Assembly: GCA_030643245.1 (NCBI GenBank)
Contig: DAOWME010000161.1
Location: 1-7,102, forward strand
Direction of reading: 5' to 3'
DNA: 7,102 bases
Origin: Deltaproteobacteria bacterium
GTDB lineage: Bacteria; Desulfobacterota; UBA8473
The notes under the pieces are model-generated. The model had not been told where the DNA came from. It was given only the letters and a program-made list of their open reading frames with translations, and ran no database searches. Made by a program: the position numbers and the translations under genes. This document shows, piece after piece, positions 1 through 5,709 of this stretch; position 1 is the stretch's first letter; each line of letters opens with the position of its first letter.

Positions 1-114
1 TACGATGCCTATTTCTTGGATTGTGCTATTAGACATAAAGCACCGCTATTGACGTTGGATCGAAAGCTAAAGATAGCTGCTCAAAATCTCAACCTCGAAA
101 CAATGGAGGCCTAA
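1..114 (+). CDS. PIN-domain toxin (VapC-like), C-terminal 37 residues only
   Basis: Reading frame 1 is open from the first base to a TAA at 112-114 and encodes the end of a PIN-domain ribonuclease, the toxin of type II toxin-antitoxin pairs. Two hallmarks are visible. One is the helix beginning YDAYFLDCAI, whose Asp (residue 2 of the fragment) corresponds to a conserved acidic metal ligand. The other is the strand-turn LLTLDRKL, whose Asp (residue 20) is the last conserved acid of the PIN active site. In the family these residues coordinate Mg/Mn for cleavage of RNA, often tRNA. The N-terminal two thirds, with the first conserved Asp, lies outside the window, so it cannot be judged whether the gene is intact. 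The stop codon is one base before the antitoxin ATG, and the antitoxin's ribosome binding site lies inside this gene's last codons, so the two are cotranscribed. The family is well supported; the exact RNA target is unknown. Confidence 0.82.
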   Translation, partial: YDAYFLDCAIRHKAPLLTLDRKLKIAAQNLNLETMEA

Positions 115-115
115 A

Positions 116-334
116 ATGCAAGTTTATACATATTCAGAAGCCCGCCAAAAACTCGCTGTCGTTCTTGAGCAAGCTGAAAATACAGGCAAAGTTCTAATTA
201 GGAGGAAAGACGGTCGAACTTTTGCTTTAATCCCAGAAAAAATCGCGACTTCACCTTTAGATGTACCATCAATTAAAGCGAATATTACGTCCCAAGAAAT
301 TGTGGATATTGTTCGAGAAGGAAGAGAAAGGTAG
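116..334 (+). CDS. Phd/YefM-family antitoxin of the adjacent PIN toxin
   Basis: This 72-residue protein has the compact Phd/YefM shape. An N-terminal strand-helix (YTYSEARQKLAVVLEQA, about residues 4-20) is followed by the strand-turn-strand KVLIRRKDGRTFALIP (about 25-40), which in this family builds the dimeric DNA-binding half. A short polar tail rich in Glu and Arg (about 52-72) follows, where such antitoxins wrap and inhibit their toxin. A GGAGG at 105-109 sits six bases before the ATG and fixes the start; it lies within the last codons of the toxin gene. The order toxin then antitoxin is the reverse of the classical vapBC or phd-doc order, although reversed pairs are known in other families. 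In related systems the antitoxin represses its own operon, but the operator would lie upstream of the toxin, outside the window. Family assignment is good; pairing with the PIN toxin is inferred from the one-base spacing. Confidence 0.86.
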   Translation: MQVYTYSEARQKLAVVLEQAENTGKVLIRRKDGRTFALIPEKIATSPLDVPSIKANITSQEIVDIVREGRER

Positions 335-457
335 AAAAGTCATTTGAGCTTGTCGCCTAATATGCTCAAACATCTGCACGGATTAAAATTTGACCACCGT
401 TGAATCTGTGCCGAGACCGTTTTTTTATTAGAAAGTGTAAACTACTTTATAGCTTTT

Positions 458-820
458 ATGAAGGATGCCATAAATTATAGCTTTTTTGTCAGCCGGTATC
501 CTGGATATGCACAGGAACTTGCAAGGAAGGCGAAGAGTGACGGATTTCAAGTCGTGGTCGCTTGTGGTGGAGATGGGACGGTCTATAAAACCGTGAATGG
601 CATAATTGGAACAGGGATTATTTTAGGAATAATCCCAGTGGGCACTGGGGTAGATCTGGCCCGTAATTTGGACATAGAAAGGGATATCACTAAGGCCATC
701 GGTGACATGAGTAGAGGCGGCCTGAAGAGCGTGGATATTATTAGGGTCAATGGGGACAAATATTATATGGGTGTTGGTGGGATAGGTTTTGATTCTGAGG
801 TGAACAAATGGGGAAGTTAA
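458..820 (+). pseudogene. Diacylglycerol/lipid kinase (YegS/DagK-like) catalytic-domain fragment, truncated at both ends
   Basis: The 120-residue frame matches the nucleotide-binding half of the DAGK_cat family, ATP-dependent kinases that phosphorylate diacylglycerol or similar lipids. Visible motifs are RYPGYAQELARKA (13-25), the phosphate-binding loop GGDGT (37-41), PVGTGVDLAR (60-69) and VDIIRVNG...GVGGIGFDSEV (92-115). Family members are about 290-310 residues. Here the first strand with its NP-x-x-G-type motif is missing, since the frame begins at the LKDAGINYSFF-like helix. The entire C-terminal beta-sandwich domain is also absent, because the frame ends 11 residues after GGIGF. The ATG at 458 has no recognisable ribosome binding site, and the frame is open back to a TGA at 401-403 without resembling the missing N-terminus. 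In the +1 frame the sequence after NKW can be read on for eleven codons (GKLIRPRSLGG) into the next gene's ribosome binding site, which hints at a frameshift or deletion junction. Probably a non-functional remnant; expression of a short protein cannot be excluded. Confidence 0.75.
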
Positions 821-836
821 TTCGGCCACGTTCCTT

Positions 837-842
837 AGGAGG
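837..842 (+). promoter_or_regulatory. Ribosome binding site AGGAGG of the thiolase gene
   Basis: A perfect AGGAGG core precedes two consecutive ATG codons at 846 and 849. Spacing is three bases to the first ATG and six to the second. The second gives the usual spacing and produces the MKEVVIV N-terminus typical of thiolases, so 849 is preferred as the start. Confidence 0.8.
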
Positions 843-848
843 TTAATG

Positions 849-2027
849 ATGAAAGAGGTTGTAATTGTGAATGGTGTTAGAACAGCGGTGGGAACCTTTG
901 GCGGTTGCCTTAAAGAAGTTTCTGCTATAGAATTAGGGGTTAGGGTTATTAAAGAGGTGATCGGAAGGACGGGATTGAAGGGTGATCAAATTGACGAGGT
1001 CATAATGGGGGATGTTTTACAGTCAGGCCTGGGACAGAACCCTGCGAGACAAGCAGCAATAGGCGCCGGGATACCCCAGGAGGTTCCTTCATTCACCGTG
1101 AACAAGGTTTGTGCATCAGGGTTGAAACCGGTAATGCTGGCGGCCCAGGCCATAATGGTCGGGGATGCAGACCTGATCATTGCCGGGGGCACGGAAAACA
1201 TGAGCAGGGCGCCTTATGCCACAGATAATGCACGCTGGGGGCTCAGGATGAATGATGACAAACTGGTGGACTTGATGATACACGACGGTTTGTGGGAGAT
1301 ATTCAACGGTTATCATATGGGGATTACTGCAGAGAATATAGCGGAAAGATTTGGCATTACAAGGGAGGAGCAAGATGATTTCGCACTTGGAAGCCAGGTT
1401 AAGACGGCCAAGGCTATTGAATCAGGAAGGTTTAAGGATGAGATAGTGCCCATAGATATACCTCAGAAAAGGGGTGACCCGAAGGTCTTCGATACGGATG
1501 AACACCCCAGACCGCAAACCACGAAAGAGGCGTTGGCGAAGCTGTCTCCCGCCTTTAAGAAAGGTGGAACGGTTACGGCCGGCAATGCCTCGGGTATTAA
1601 TGATGGGGCAGGGGCCGTGGTAGTAATGTCAAGAGAGAAAGCGGACGAGCTTGGGTTAAAGCCTATGGCCAAGATTAGATCCTATGCAGCTGCAGGTGTG
1701 GATCCGGCCATTATGGGTACTGCTCCTGTGCCGGCCAGTAAAAAGGCCCTTGAGAAGGCTGGATTGAGTGTATCAGACCTGGACCTGATAGAGGCAAACG
1801 AGGCGTTCGCATCCCAGGCAATATACGTGAACAGGGAGATGGGATGGGACTTGGATAAGGTTAACGTCAACGGTGGCGCTATAGCTCTGGGCCATCCCAT
1901 AGGTGCCAGTGGCGCCAGGATACTTATTACTCTATTGTATGAAATGAAGAAGAGGGGTTCTAGATTGGGTCTGGCAACCCTGTGTATCGGCGGAGGGCAA
2001 GGAGCTGCTATTGTCGTAGAGATGTAA
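849..2027 (+). CDS. atoB: Acetyl-CoA C-acetyltransferase (acetoacetyl-CoA thiolase)
   Basis: A cytoplasmic type II thiolase that reversibly condenses two acetyl-CoA into acetoacetyl-CoA. From the ATG at 849 it has 392 residues, the normal family length. The full catalytic set is present: nucleophile Cys88 in VNKVCASGLK, His349 in NGGAIALGHPIGASGARI, and the proton-shuttling Cys379 in LATLCIGGGQG. NEAFASQA and AGGTENMSRAPY are also standard family signatures. The N-terminus MKEVVIVNGVRTAVGTFGG is canonical. An in-frame ATG three bases earlier (846) is possible but has poor ribosome-site spacing. The 3-hydroxybutyryl-CoA dehydrogenase gene follows after 44 bp, so the pair is probably cotranscribed and works on consecutive steps of the butanoyl/3-hydroxybutyryl-CoA route. 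Direction, whether synthetic (butyrate or polyhydroxybutyrate) or degradative (beta-oxidation), cannot be read from the sequence; no crotonase, acyl-CoA dehydrogenase or Etf gene lies in the window. The symbol is by function; phaA or thlA would be equally defensible. Confidence 0.96.
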   Translation: MKEVVIVNGVRTAVGTFGGCLKEVSAIELGVRVIKEVIGRTGLKGDQIDEVIMGDVLQSGLGQNPARQAAIGAGIPQEVPSFTVNKVCASGLKPVMLAAQAIMVGDADLIIAGGTENMSRAPYATDNARWGLRMNDDKLVDLMIHDGLWEIFNGYHMGITAENIAERFGITREEQDDFALGSQVKTAKAIESGRFKDEIVPIDIPQKRGDPKVFDTDEHPRPQTTKEALAKLSPAFKKGGTVTAGNASGINDGAGAVVVMSREKADELGLKPMAKIRSYAAAGVDPAIMGTAPVPASKKALEKAGLSVSDLDLIEANEAFASQAIYVNREMGWDLDKVNVNGGAIALGHPIGASGARILITLLYEMKKRGSRLGLATLCIGGGQGAAIVVEM

Positions 2028-2071
2028 TCTTGGCATGTAATTCTGATTGATAATGAATGAGGAGGTAAGTC

Positions 2072-2926
2072 ATGGAAATTAAGACTTTCGGTGTTATTGG
2101 CGCGGGACAGATGGGCAGTGGTATTGCCCAGGTTGCGGCTTCCACCGGATTTGACGTTATAATGAATGATATTGAGGATGACTTCATAGAGAAGGGCATG
2201 TCTTCCATCTCTATGAGCTTGGACAGGATTGTCAAGAAGGAAAAGATCACGGCTGAAGAAAAAGACGGCATAATGTCTCGTATTTCAGGCACCACGAAGC
2301 TGGAAGAGATGGCAAAGGCAGACCTTGTGGTGGAAGCAGCAACAGAAAACCTTACCATTAAACTCGATATTTTTAGAAGGCTGGACGAAGCTTGTGACGA
2401 TGCGGCTATCCTGGCAAGTAACACCTCGTCCATATCCATCACGAAGATTGGTTCCGTTACAAAGAGACCGGACAAGGTGATAGGCATGCACTTTATGAAC
2501 CCCGTTCCAATGATGCAGTTGGTGGAGGTCATCAGGGGGCTGGCAACATCTGACCAAACCTTTGATACAGTGATGAAACTGGCGGAGAAGATGGGCAAGA
2601 CCCCTGCAGAGGCCGGTGATTCTCCAGGGTTCATCGCCAACAGGATACTGCTTCCTATGATTAATGAGGCTGTTTATGCTTTGTATGAGGGGGTGGGAAA
2701 GCCGGAGGCCATCGATACGGTAATGAGACTGGGGATGAATCATCCCATGGGACCTCTTACACTCGCTGATTTGATCGGGTTGGATACATGTTTAGCGATC
2801 ATGGAGGTCCTTCACCGTGAACTGGGCGATCCAAAATACCGACCCTGTCCCCTCTTGAGGAAATATGTAGAGGCTGGATATCTCGGAAGGAAGACGGGAA
2901 GGGGGTTTTACGACTACAGCAAATGA
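2072..2926 (+). CDS. hbd: 3-hydroxybutyryl-CoA dehydrogenase
   Basis: A cytoplasmic NAD(P)-dependent enzyme interconverting acetoacetyl-CoA and (S)-3-hydroxybutyryl-CoA, the step after the upstream thiolase. The 284 residues match the stand-alone single-domain-pair family (Hbd/PaaH). The Rossmann motif GAGQMGSG spans residues 10-17, with an acidic Asp33 at the end of the second strand, which usually signals NAD rather than NADP preference. NTSS is at 117-120. The catalytic dyad is His140 (GMHFMNPVPMMQLVEVI) with Glu152, at the expected 12-residue spacing. SPGFIANRILLPMINEA (184-200) starts the C-terminal helical dimerisation domain, followed by GMNHPMGPLTLADLIGLD and the terminal GRKTGRGFYDY. 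A GGAGG at 2061-2065, six bases before the ATG, fixes the start. Its TGA overlaps the ATG of the downstream hydrolase by four bases (ATGA), implying coupled translation. No defects are seen. Confidence 0.96.
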   Translation: MEIKTFGVIGAGQMGSGIAQVAASTGFDVIMNDIEDDFIEKGMSSISMSLDRIVKKEKITAEEKDGIMSRISGTTKLEEMAKADLVVEAATENLTIKLDIFRRLDEACDDAAILASNTSSISITKIGSVTKRPDKVIGMHFMNPVPMMQLVEVIRGLATSDQTFDTVMKLAEKMGKTPAEAGDSPGFIANRILLPMINEAVYALYEGVGKPEAIDTVMRLGMNHPMGPLTLADLIGLDTCLAIMEVLHRELGDPKYRPCPLLRKYVEAGYLGRKTGRGFYDYSK

Positions 2927-3474
2927 AACCTGCAATTATCGTAGTAGATATGCTTAAGGGCGGGGTTGGCAGCAACCCCGCTGTTAAGTCGGAGAGCGAA
3001 AAGATCATACCGAATATACAGAGGCTCCTCAATAAATCCAGAGGGCTGAACTTTCCGGTTATATACGCATGCGACAGCTTCATGTCTCAGGATTTTATGT
3101 TCGGAGGAAAGATGTCTCCTCATTCCATTCGGGGAACCAAAGGCGTGGAGGTTATAGATGAGTTGAGACCGGAAAGCGGGGACATGGTTCTCGAAAAAAG
3201 ACGGTTCAGTGCATTCTTCAGAACGGATTTAGATATAACCTTAAGAACCCTGGAGGTTGACACTATTGTGGTCTCCGGGATGAACACACATGTGTGCGTT
3301 ATGTTTACAGCATGGGACGGGCTGGCTAACGATTTCAATGTTATTATAGTGGAAGATTGCTGTGCCGCCCCCAAGCGGGAGATTCATGACGCTGCTATCA
3401 ACCTGTACCGAATGTCACCAGTATACCCATTGTTCAGGATAATAACACTCGATGAATTTCTCTTAGAGGTTTGA
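2923..3474 (+). CDS. Isochorismatase-family cysteine hydrolase, substrate unknown
   Basis: A 183-residue alpha/beta hydrolase of the isochorismatase/nicotinamidase superfamily. The catalytic triad is in place: Asp9 in AIIVVDML, Lys92 in VLEKRRFSAFFRT, and nucleophile Cys125 in SGMNTHVCV. SPHSIRGTKG (65-74) is the usual substrate/metal-side loop, and the EDCCAA segment (144-149) follows the nucleophile helix as in relatives. Members hydrolyse small amides, carbamates or vinyl ethers (nicotinamide, N-carbamoylsarcosine, isochorismate); nothing visible separates these options. The nicotinamidase D-x-H metal signature is not evident after YACDSF (48-53), which argues mildly against nicotinamidase. 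The start overlaps the dehydrogenase stop (ATGA), and the only purine-rich stretch (near 2897-2907) is about 15 bases upstream, so translation probably depends on coupling. It is the last gene of the plus-strand cluster. A role alongside acetoacetyl-CoA metabolism is suggested only by position. Confidence 0.92.
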   Translation: MKPAIIVVDMLKGGVGSNPAVKSESEKIIPNIQRLLNKSRGLNFPVIYACDSFMSQDFMFGGKMSPHSIRGTKGVEVIDELRPESGDMVLEKRRFSAFFRTDLDITLRTLEVDTIVVSGMNTHVCVMFTAWDGLANDFNVIIVEDCCAAPKREIHDAAINLYRMSPVYPLFRIITLDEFLLEV

Positions 3475-3482
3475 GCCTCAGG

Positions 3483-3551
3483 CTACTTTTCTTCCAGCTC
3501 CTCCAGGATCTCTTTTGCTTCGCCGGCACCGGGAAAATCTTTACTTAATTC
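3483..3551 (-). pseudogene. Possible orphan 3' end of a TPR-like coding sequence
   Basis: On the minus strand a frame ending in TAG (3483-3485) encodes about 22 residues, ELSKDFPGAGEAKEILEELEEK by short pieces: ELSKDFPGAGEAK then EILEELEEK. The pattern of a helix, a Pro-Gly-x-x-EAK turn and a Glu/Leu-rich terminal helix resembles the C-terminus of tetratricopeptide-repeat proteins such as YbgF- or BamD-like factors. The frame continues for eleven more codons into the left arm of the palindromic element before a TGA at 3585-3587, with no start codon. The rest of the gene is not found on the far side of the element. It may be the relic of a gene cut by insertion of the element or by deletion. 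The fragment is too short to be sure that it was ever coding. Confidence 0.3.
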
Positions 3552-3770
3552 GGCTACCAACCTAAGGCGGGACAGCCTGTAAGTTCAATCAGTTAGGGAC
3601 GGTGACGAAATAACTTCCTCAAGTTGGCGCTCAGATTTAGGTTAGATTTGTTCGATCTGAAAACGCAAAACCGCAGGAATAGTCGAACTATTTTGAGGAT
3701 TTTGTAGTTATTTCGTCCTCGCCCCTAAGCTAGCGCTTATGGGAAAGTGTCCCGCCTTAAGTTGGTAGCC
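3552..3770. repeat. 219-bp palindromic element (MITE/REP-like) with nested hairpins
   Basis: The termini are a 23-bp inverted repeat with one mismatch (3552-3574 against 3748-3770; arm begins GGCTACCAAC, ends GGCGGGACA). Further paired segments sit on the same axis near 3660: TTAGGG 3593-3598 with CCCTAA 3723-3728, ACGAAATAACT 3605-3615 with AGTTATTTCGT 3706-3716, and CCTCAA 3617-3622 with TTGAGG 3693-3698. Inside this long stem are two side hairpins: GCG-x-TCAGAT (3627-3636) with ATCTGAAAACGC (3655-3666), and a perfect AATAGT/ACTATT hairpin with loop CGA (3678-3692). There is no open frame of note, so it is non-autonomous. The shape fits a miniature inverted-repeat element or a large REP/BIME-type repeat lying between convergent genes. 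No target-site duplication is obvious at the edges. Copy number cannot be assessed from one window. Confidence 0.8.
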
Positions 3771-3873
3771 TTTTAAAGTAATAAGTATAAAGTGGCAAAT
3801 GAAAGATGCCAATTGTAACCTGGTCTTTTTGACAGCAGAGATCATAATCATATTGTCGTAACCCTTTGCGTTC

Positions 3874-5007
3874 CTAATCAGGGTAGATTACCAGCCGATC
3901 TCCGGGATGGATGTGTTTCTTATTGTCCAGCCGGTTCCAGATCATTAATGCAGGCAGGGGAATATTGAAACGCTCTGCAATGGTTGAAAGATTATCACCC
4001 CGCGTAACTATATAAACCCGATTTTGCTTGTCGGCCGACCACTGATCAACGCGATTATTAAATCGCGAATGAAAAGTTTCAGATGAACCCTTGGGTATAA
4101 GGATCGAGTGACTGCCAGCTGCAACATAGTACCCTCTGATCTCAGGATTTAAATCCTTGATGATCTTGAAAGTGGTATTTGCAGCCTGAGCGATGATGAG
4201 GATGGGTGTTTTCTGAAAGCACTCCAGTTTGATGCGATCAAATTGAATCGGAGGATATAAGTCCTCTTTCGTAAATTTGAACCCGTATTTTTCAGGATCT
4301 GATAATATCAGTTTTGCTGCAATGATTCTTAAGAGATACCTTTGGGTCTCCATGGGGAGATAGAGATCATAGTAATTATTGCTTTTTTGAACTAAAATTT
4401 CAGATTGAAGTCCTTGTTCACCCATATTGTAAGCAGCCGCTGACAGTGTCCATGCCCCAAACATGTCATAAAGTTCCTTAAAATAAAGAATGGCTGCTGC
4501 GGTGGATTTGAAGATATTTCTACGCTCATCCTTTTCTGAGTCGATCTTCAGACCGTGTTTTCTGCCTGTGGCTTCCATAAATTGCCAGAAGCCCATAGCC
4601 CCTTTGGAAGAACCTACATGTGGTCTTAAAGCGCTTTCCGCTATAGTCACGTACTTTAAATCTTCCGGCATATTTTTCTGTTTCAGCATCTTTTCAATCA
4701 GCGGCATATAGCGGCTGGAACGTTTTATCCAGAGAACCACCTGGGGGCGATCCCATAGTGAAAGCAGCAGCTCTTTTTCCATGCGTTCACGGATGCCATG
4801 TTTGTCAAGTTCAACCGGTTCGCCGCAGAAATCAAGCGGTTCGCTGATTCGGACATTTGAGATCAGGGCATGTAATCGGTAAGGTTCAGGTGTTTCATGA
4901 TTTTCACCCTCAGCCGTTGCCCCGGTTAAAGCTAAAATTAAGACAAATAAAACAAACCCTCCGGCCTTGGTCACCGTTTTGGCCATCATACTGAATATTG
5001 GCTGCAT
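3874..5007 (-). CDS. mltD: MltD-like membrane-bound lytic murein transglycosylase with LysM
   Basis: An exported peptidoglycan-cleaving enzyme that cuts the MurNAc-GlcNAc bond with 1,6-anhydro-MurNAc formation. Counting from the ATG at 5007 it has 377 residues. A signal peptide is visible: MAKTVTK start, hydrophobic stretch about 16-30, likely signal peptidase I cut after the A-T-A at about 32. No lipobox Cys is present, so unlike E. coli MltD it is probably not a lipoprotein. The SLT goose-type lysozyme domain spans roughly 95-215, with catalytic Glu124 in TIAESAL, SSKGAMGFWQFM (133-144) and AAYNMG (191-196). A linker of the MltD type follows, then one LysM domain (about 331-376, VTRGDNLSTIAERFNIP to HPGDRLVIYPD) for binding glycan. 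The radC stop overlaps the start region: TGATG with the ATG, or GTGA if the GTG at 5010 is used. An AAGGGG lies eight bases before the ATG. It is the last gene of the minus-strand cluster. Confidence 0.9.
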   Translation of the reverse strand: MQPIFSMMAKTVTKAGGFVLFVLILALTGATAEGENHETPEPYRLHALISNVRISEPLDFCGEPVELDKHGIRERMEKELLLSLWDRPQVVLWIKRSSRYMPLIEKMLKQKNMPEDLKYVTIAESALRPHVGSSKGAMGFWQFMEATGRKHGLKIDSEKDERRNIFKSTAAAILYFKELYDMFGAWTLSAAAYNMGEQGLQSEILVQKSNNYYDLYLPMETQRYLLRIIAAKLILSDPEKYGFKFTKEDLYPPIQFDRIKLECFQKTPILIIAQAANTTFKIIKDLNPEIRGYYVAAGSHSILIPKGSSETFHSRFNNRVDQWSADKQNRVYIVTRGDNLSTIAERFNIPLPALMIWNRLDNKKHIHPGDRLVIYPD

Positions 5008-5678
5008 CACAACAACCCCTTCTCCTTCATGCTCAAATATCCCTTCTTCGAGATGATAAGATGATCCAACACATTAATGCCAAGGATCGATCCCGCGTCC
5101 ACAAGCTGCTTAGTGACTGCCATGTCTTCTTTGCTCGGTTCCAGAGCGCCTGAGGGATGATTATGAACAAGAATCACAGAGGCCGCCCGGTCCGTTATCA
5201 CATCTGCAAAGACCTCTCTGGGATGAACAAGGCTGTGGTTTAGCAGCCCAACCGTCACTACTCGATTACTTACAACTTCACCTGCCCCGTTCAGAGAGAT
5301 ACAGACGAAATATTCCTGCTTCTTATTCACTATATCCGAAACCAGGGGCAGAATATCGGTAGGAGAGGTTACCTTTACATCATCTTTGATCAGGTATCGC
5401 CTGGCAAGTTCAAATCCTGCTACGATTTGAGAGGCCTTTGCAGACCCTACCCCTTCAATCTTCTTCAGGTCCTCGAAGAAATCCCGGTGATTCAATTGAA
5501 CGGCATTCTCTTTTATCCTTTTAGAAATGTCCGTTGCCACATGGAACACATCCCTCCCGGGGACCCCCTTTCCGATAATAATTGAGATCAGTTCAACATC
5601 GGAGAGAACAGCCGTCCCACTTTTGGCCAGTTTCTCCCGCGGCCTGTCGAAACTGGGCATATCCTTCATTCTTTTCAT
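5007..5678 (-). CDS. radC: RadC-family JAB/MPN+ protein
   Basis: A 223-residue member of the RadC (UPF0758) family, the normal length. The N-terminal part has the RPREKLAKSG...LSDVELISIIIG segment (12-35) and a helix-hairpin-helix, KKIEGVGSAKASQIVA (72-87), suggesting DNA contact. The C-terminal JAB1/MPN+ domain carries an intact zinc site: Glu155 (HPREVFADVI) and the H-x-H-x7-S-x2-D motif with His172, His174, Ser182 and Asp185. Despite the name, a role in recombination repair is not established for the family, and its biochemical activity remains unclear. The ATG at 5678 is the only standard start in the frame, which is closed by a TGA about 45 bp upstream. The nearest AAAGGA (5692-5697) is 13 bases away, rather far. 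The gap to the upstream SWIM gene is 31 bp, and the stop overlaps the start of the transglycosylase gene, so the three are likely one operon. Confidence 0.95.
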   Translation of the reverse strand: MKRMKDMPSFDRPREKLAKSGTAVLSDVELISIIIGKGVPGRDVFHVATDISKRIKENAVQLNHRDFFEDLKKIEGVGSAKASQIVAGFELARRYLIKDDVKVTSPTDILPLVSDIVNKKQEYFVCISLNGAGEVVSNRVVTVGLLNHSLVHPREVFADVITDRAASVILVHNHPSGALEPSKEDMAVTKQLVDAGSILGINVLDHLIISKKGYLSMKEKGLL

Positions 5679-5709
5679 GGGCCATTCATCGTCCTTTCCC
5701 CCAATAAAG

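Larger units (their letters stand above)
3475..3873. other. 399-bp convergent intergenic region without an intact gene
   Basis: This lies between the stop of the isochorismatase-family gene (plus strand) and the stop of the MltD-like gene (minus strand). It contains, left to right, a short minus-strand coding remnant (3483-3551), a 219-bp palindromic element (3552-3770), and about 100 bp of A+T-rich sequence (3771-3873) in which I see only a weak 5-bp hairpin (3793-3797 with 3807-3811). No convincing intrinsic terminator with a U-tract is visible for either converging transcript, so the palindromic element may provide that function. That last point is inference. Confidence 0.7.

Noticed and set aside
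343..370. Perfect 7-bp stem TTTGAGC/GCTCAAA after the antitoxin gene, as an intrinsic terminator
   Set aside because: The loop is 14 bases, the stem is A+T-rich, and no T-tract follows. The seven-T run at 420-426 has no stable hairpin in front of it.
2008..2640. 210-residue minus-strand open frame opposite the dehydrogenase gene
   Set aside because: It lies antisense to a full-length enzyme with all catalytic motifs, and its Ser/Ile/Pro-rich translation matches no family that I recognise.
3474..3491. Small AGCC-TCA-GGCT hairpin plus TTTT just after the isochorismatase-family gene as a terminator
   Set aside because: Only a four-base stem, overlapping the stop codon, with a broken T-tract; too weak to call.
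3552..3770. CRISPR array or phage attachment site as an explanation of the repeats
   Set aside because: The repeats are inverted about one axis, not direct and regularly spaced, and no integrase, cas gene or tRNA is nearby.
3793..3811. TGGCA...TGCCA hairpin as terminator of the mltD transcript
   Set aside because: Five-base stem with a nine-base loop and no U-tract in the direction of transcription.
5675..5689. Four-codon leader ORF (M-N-G-P) on the minus strand whose TGA overlaps the radC ATG
   Set aside because: The only ribosome-site candidate, AAAGGA at 5692-5697, is two bases from this ATG, too close for good initiation. Short ATG-stop runs arise easily by chance.
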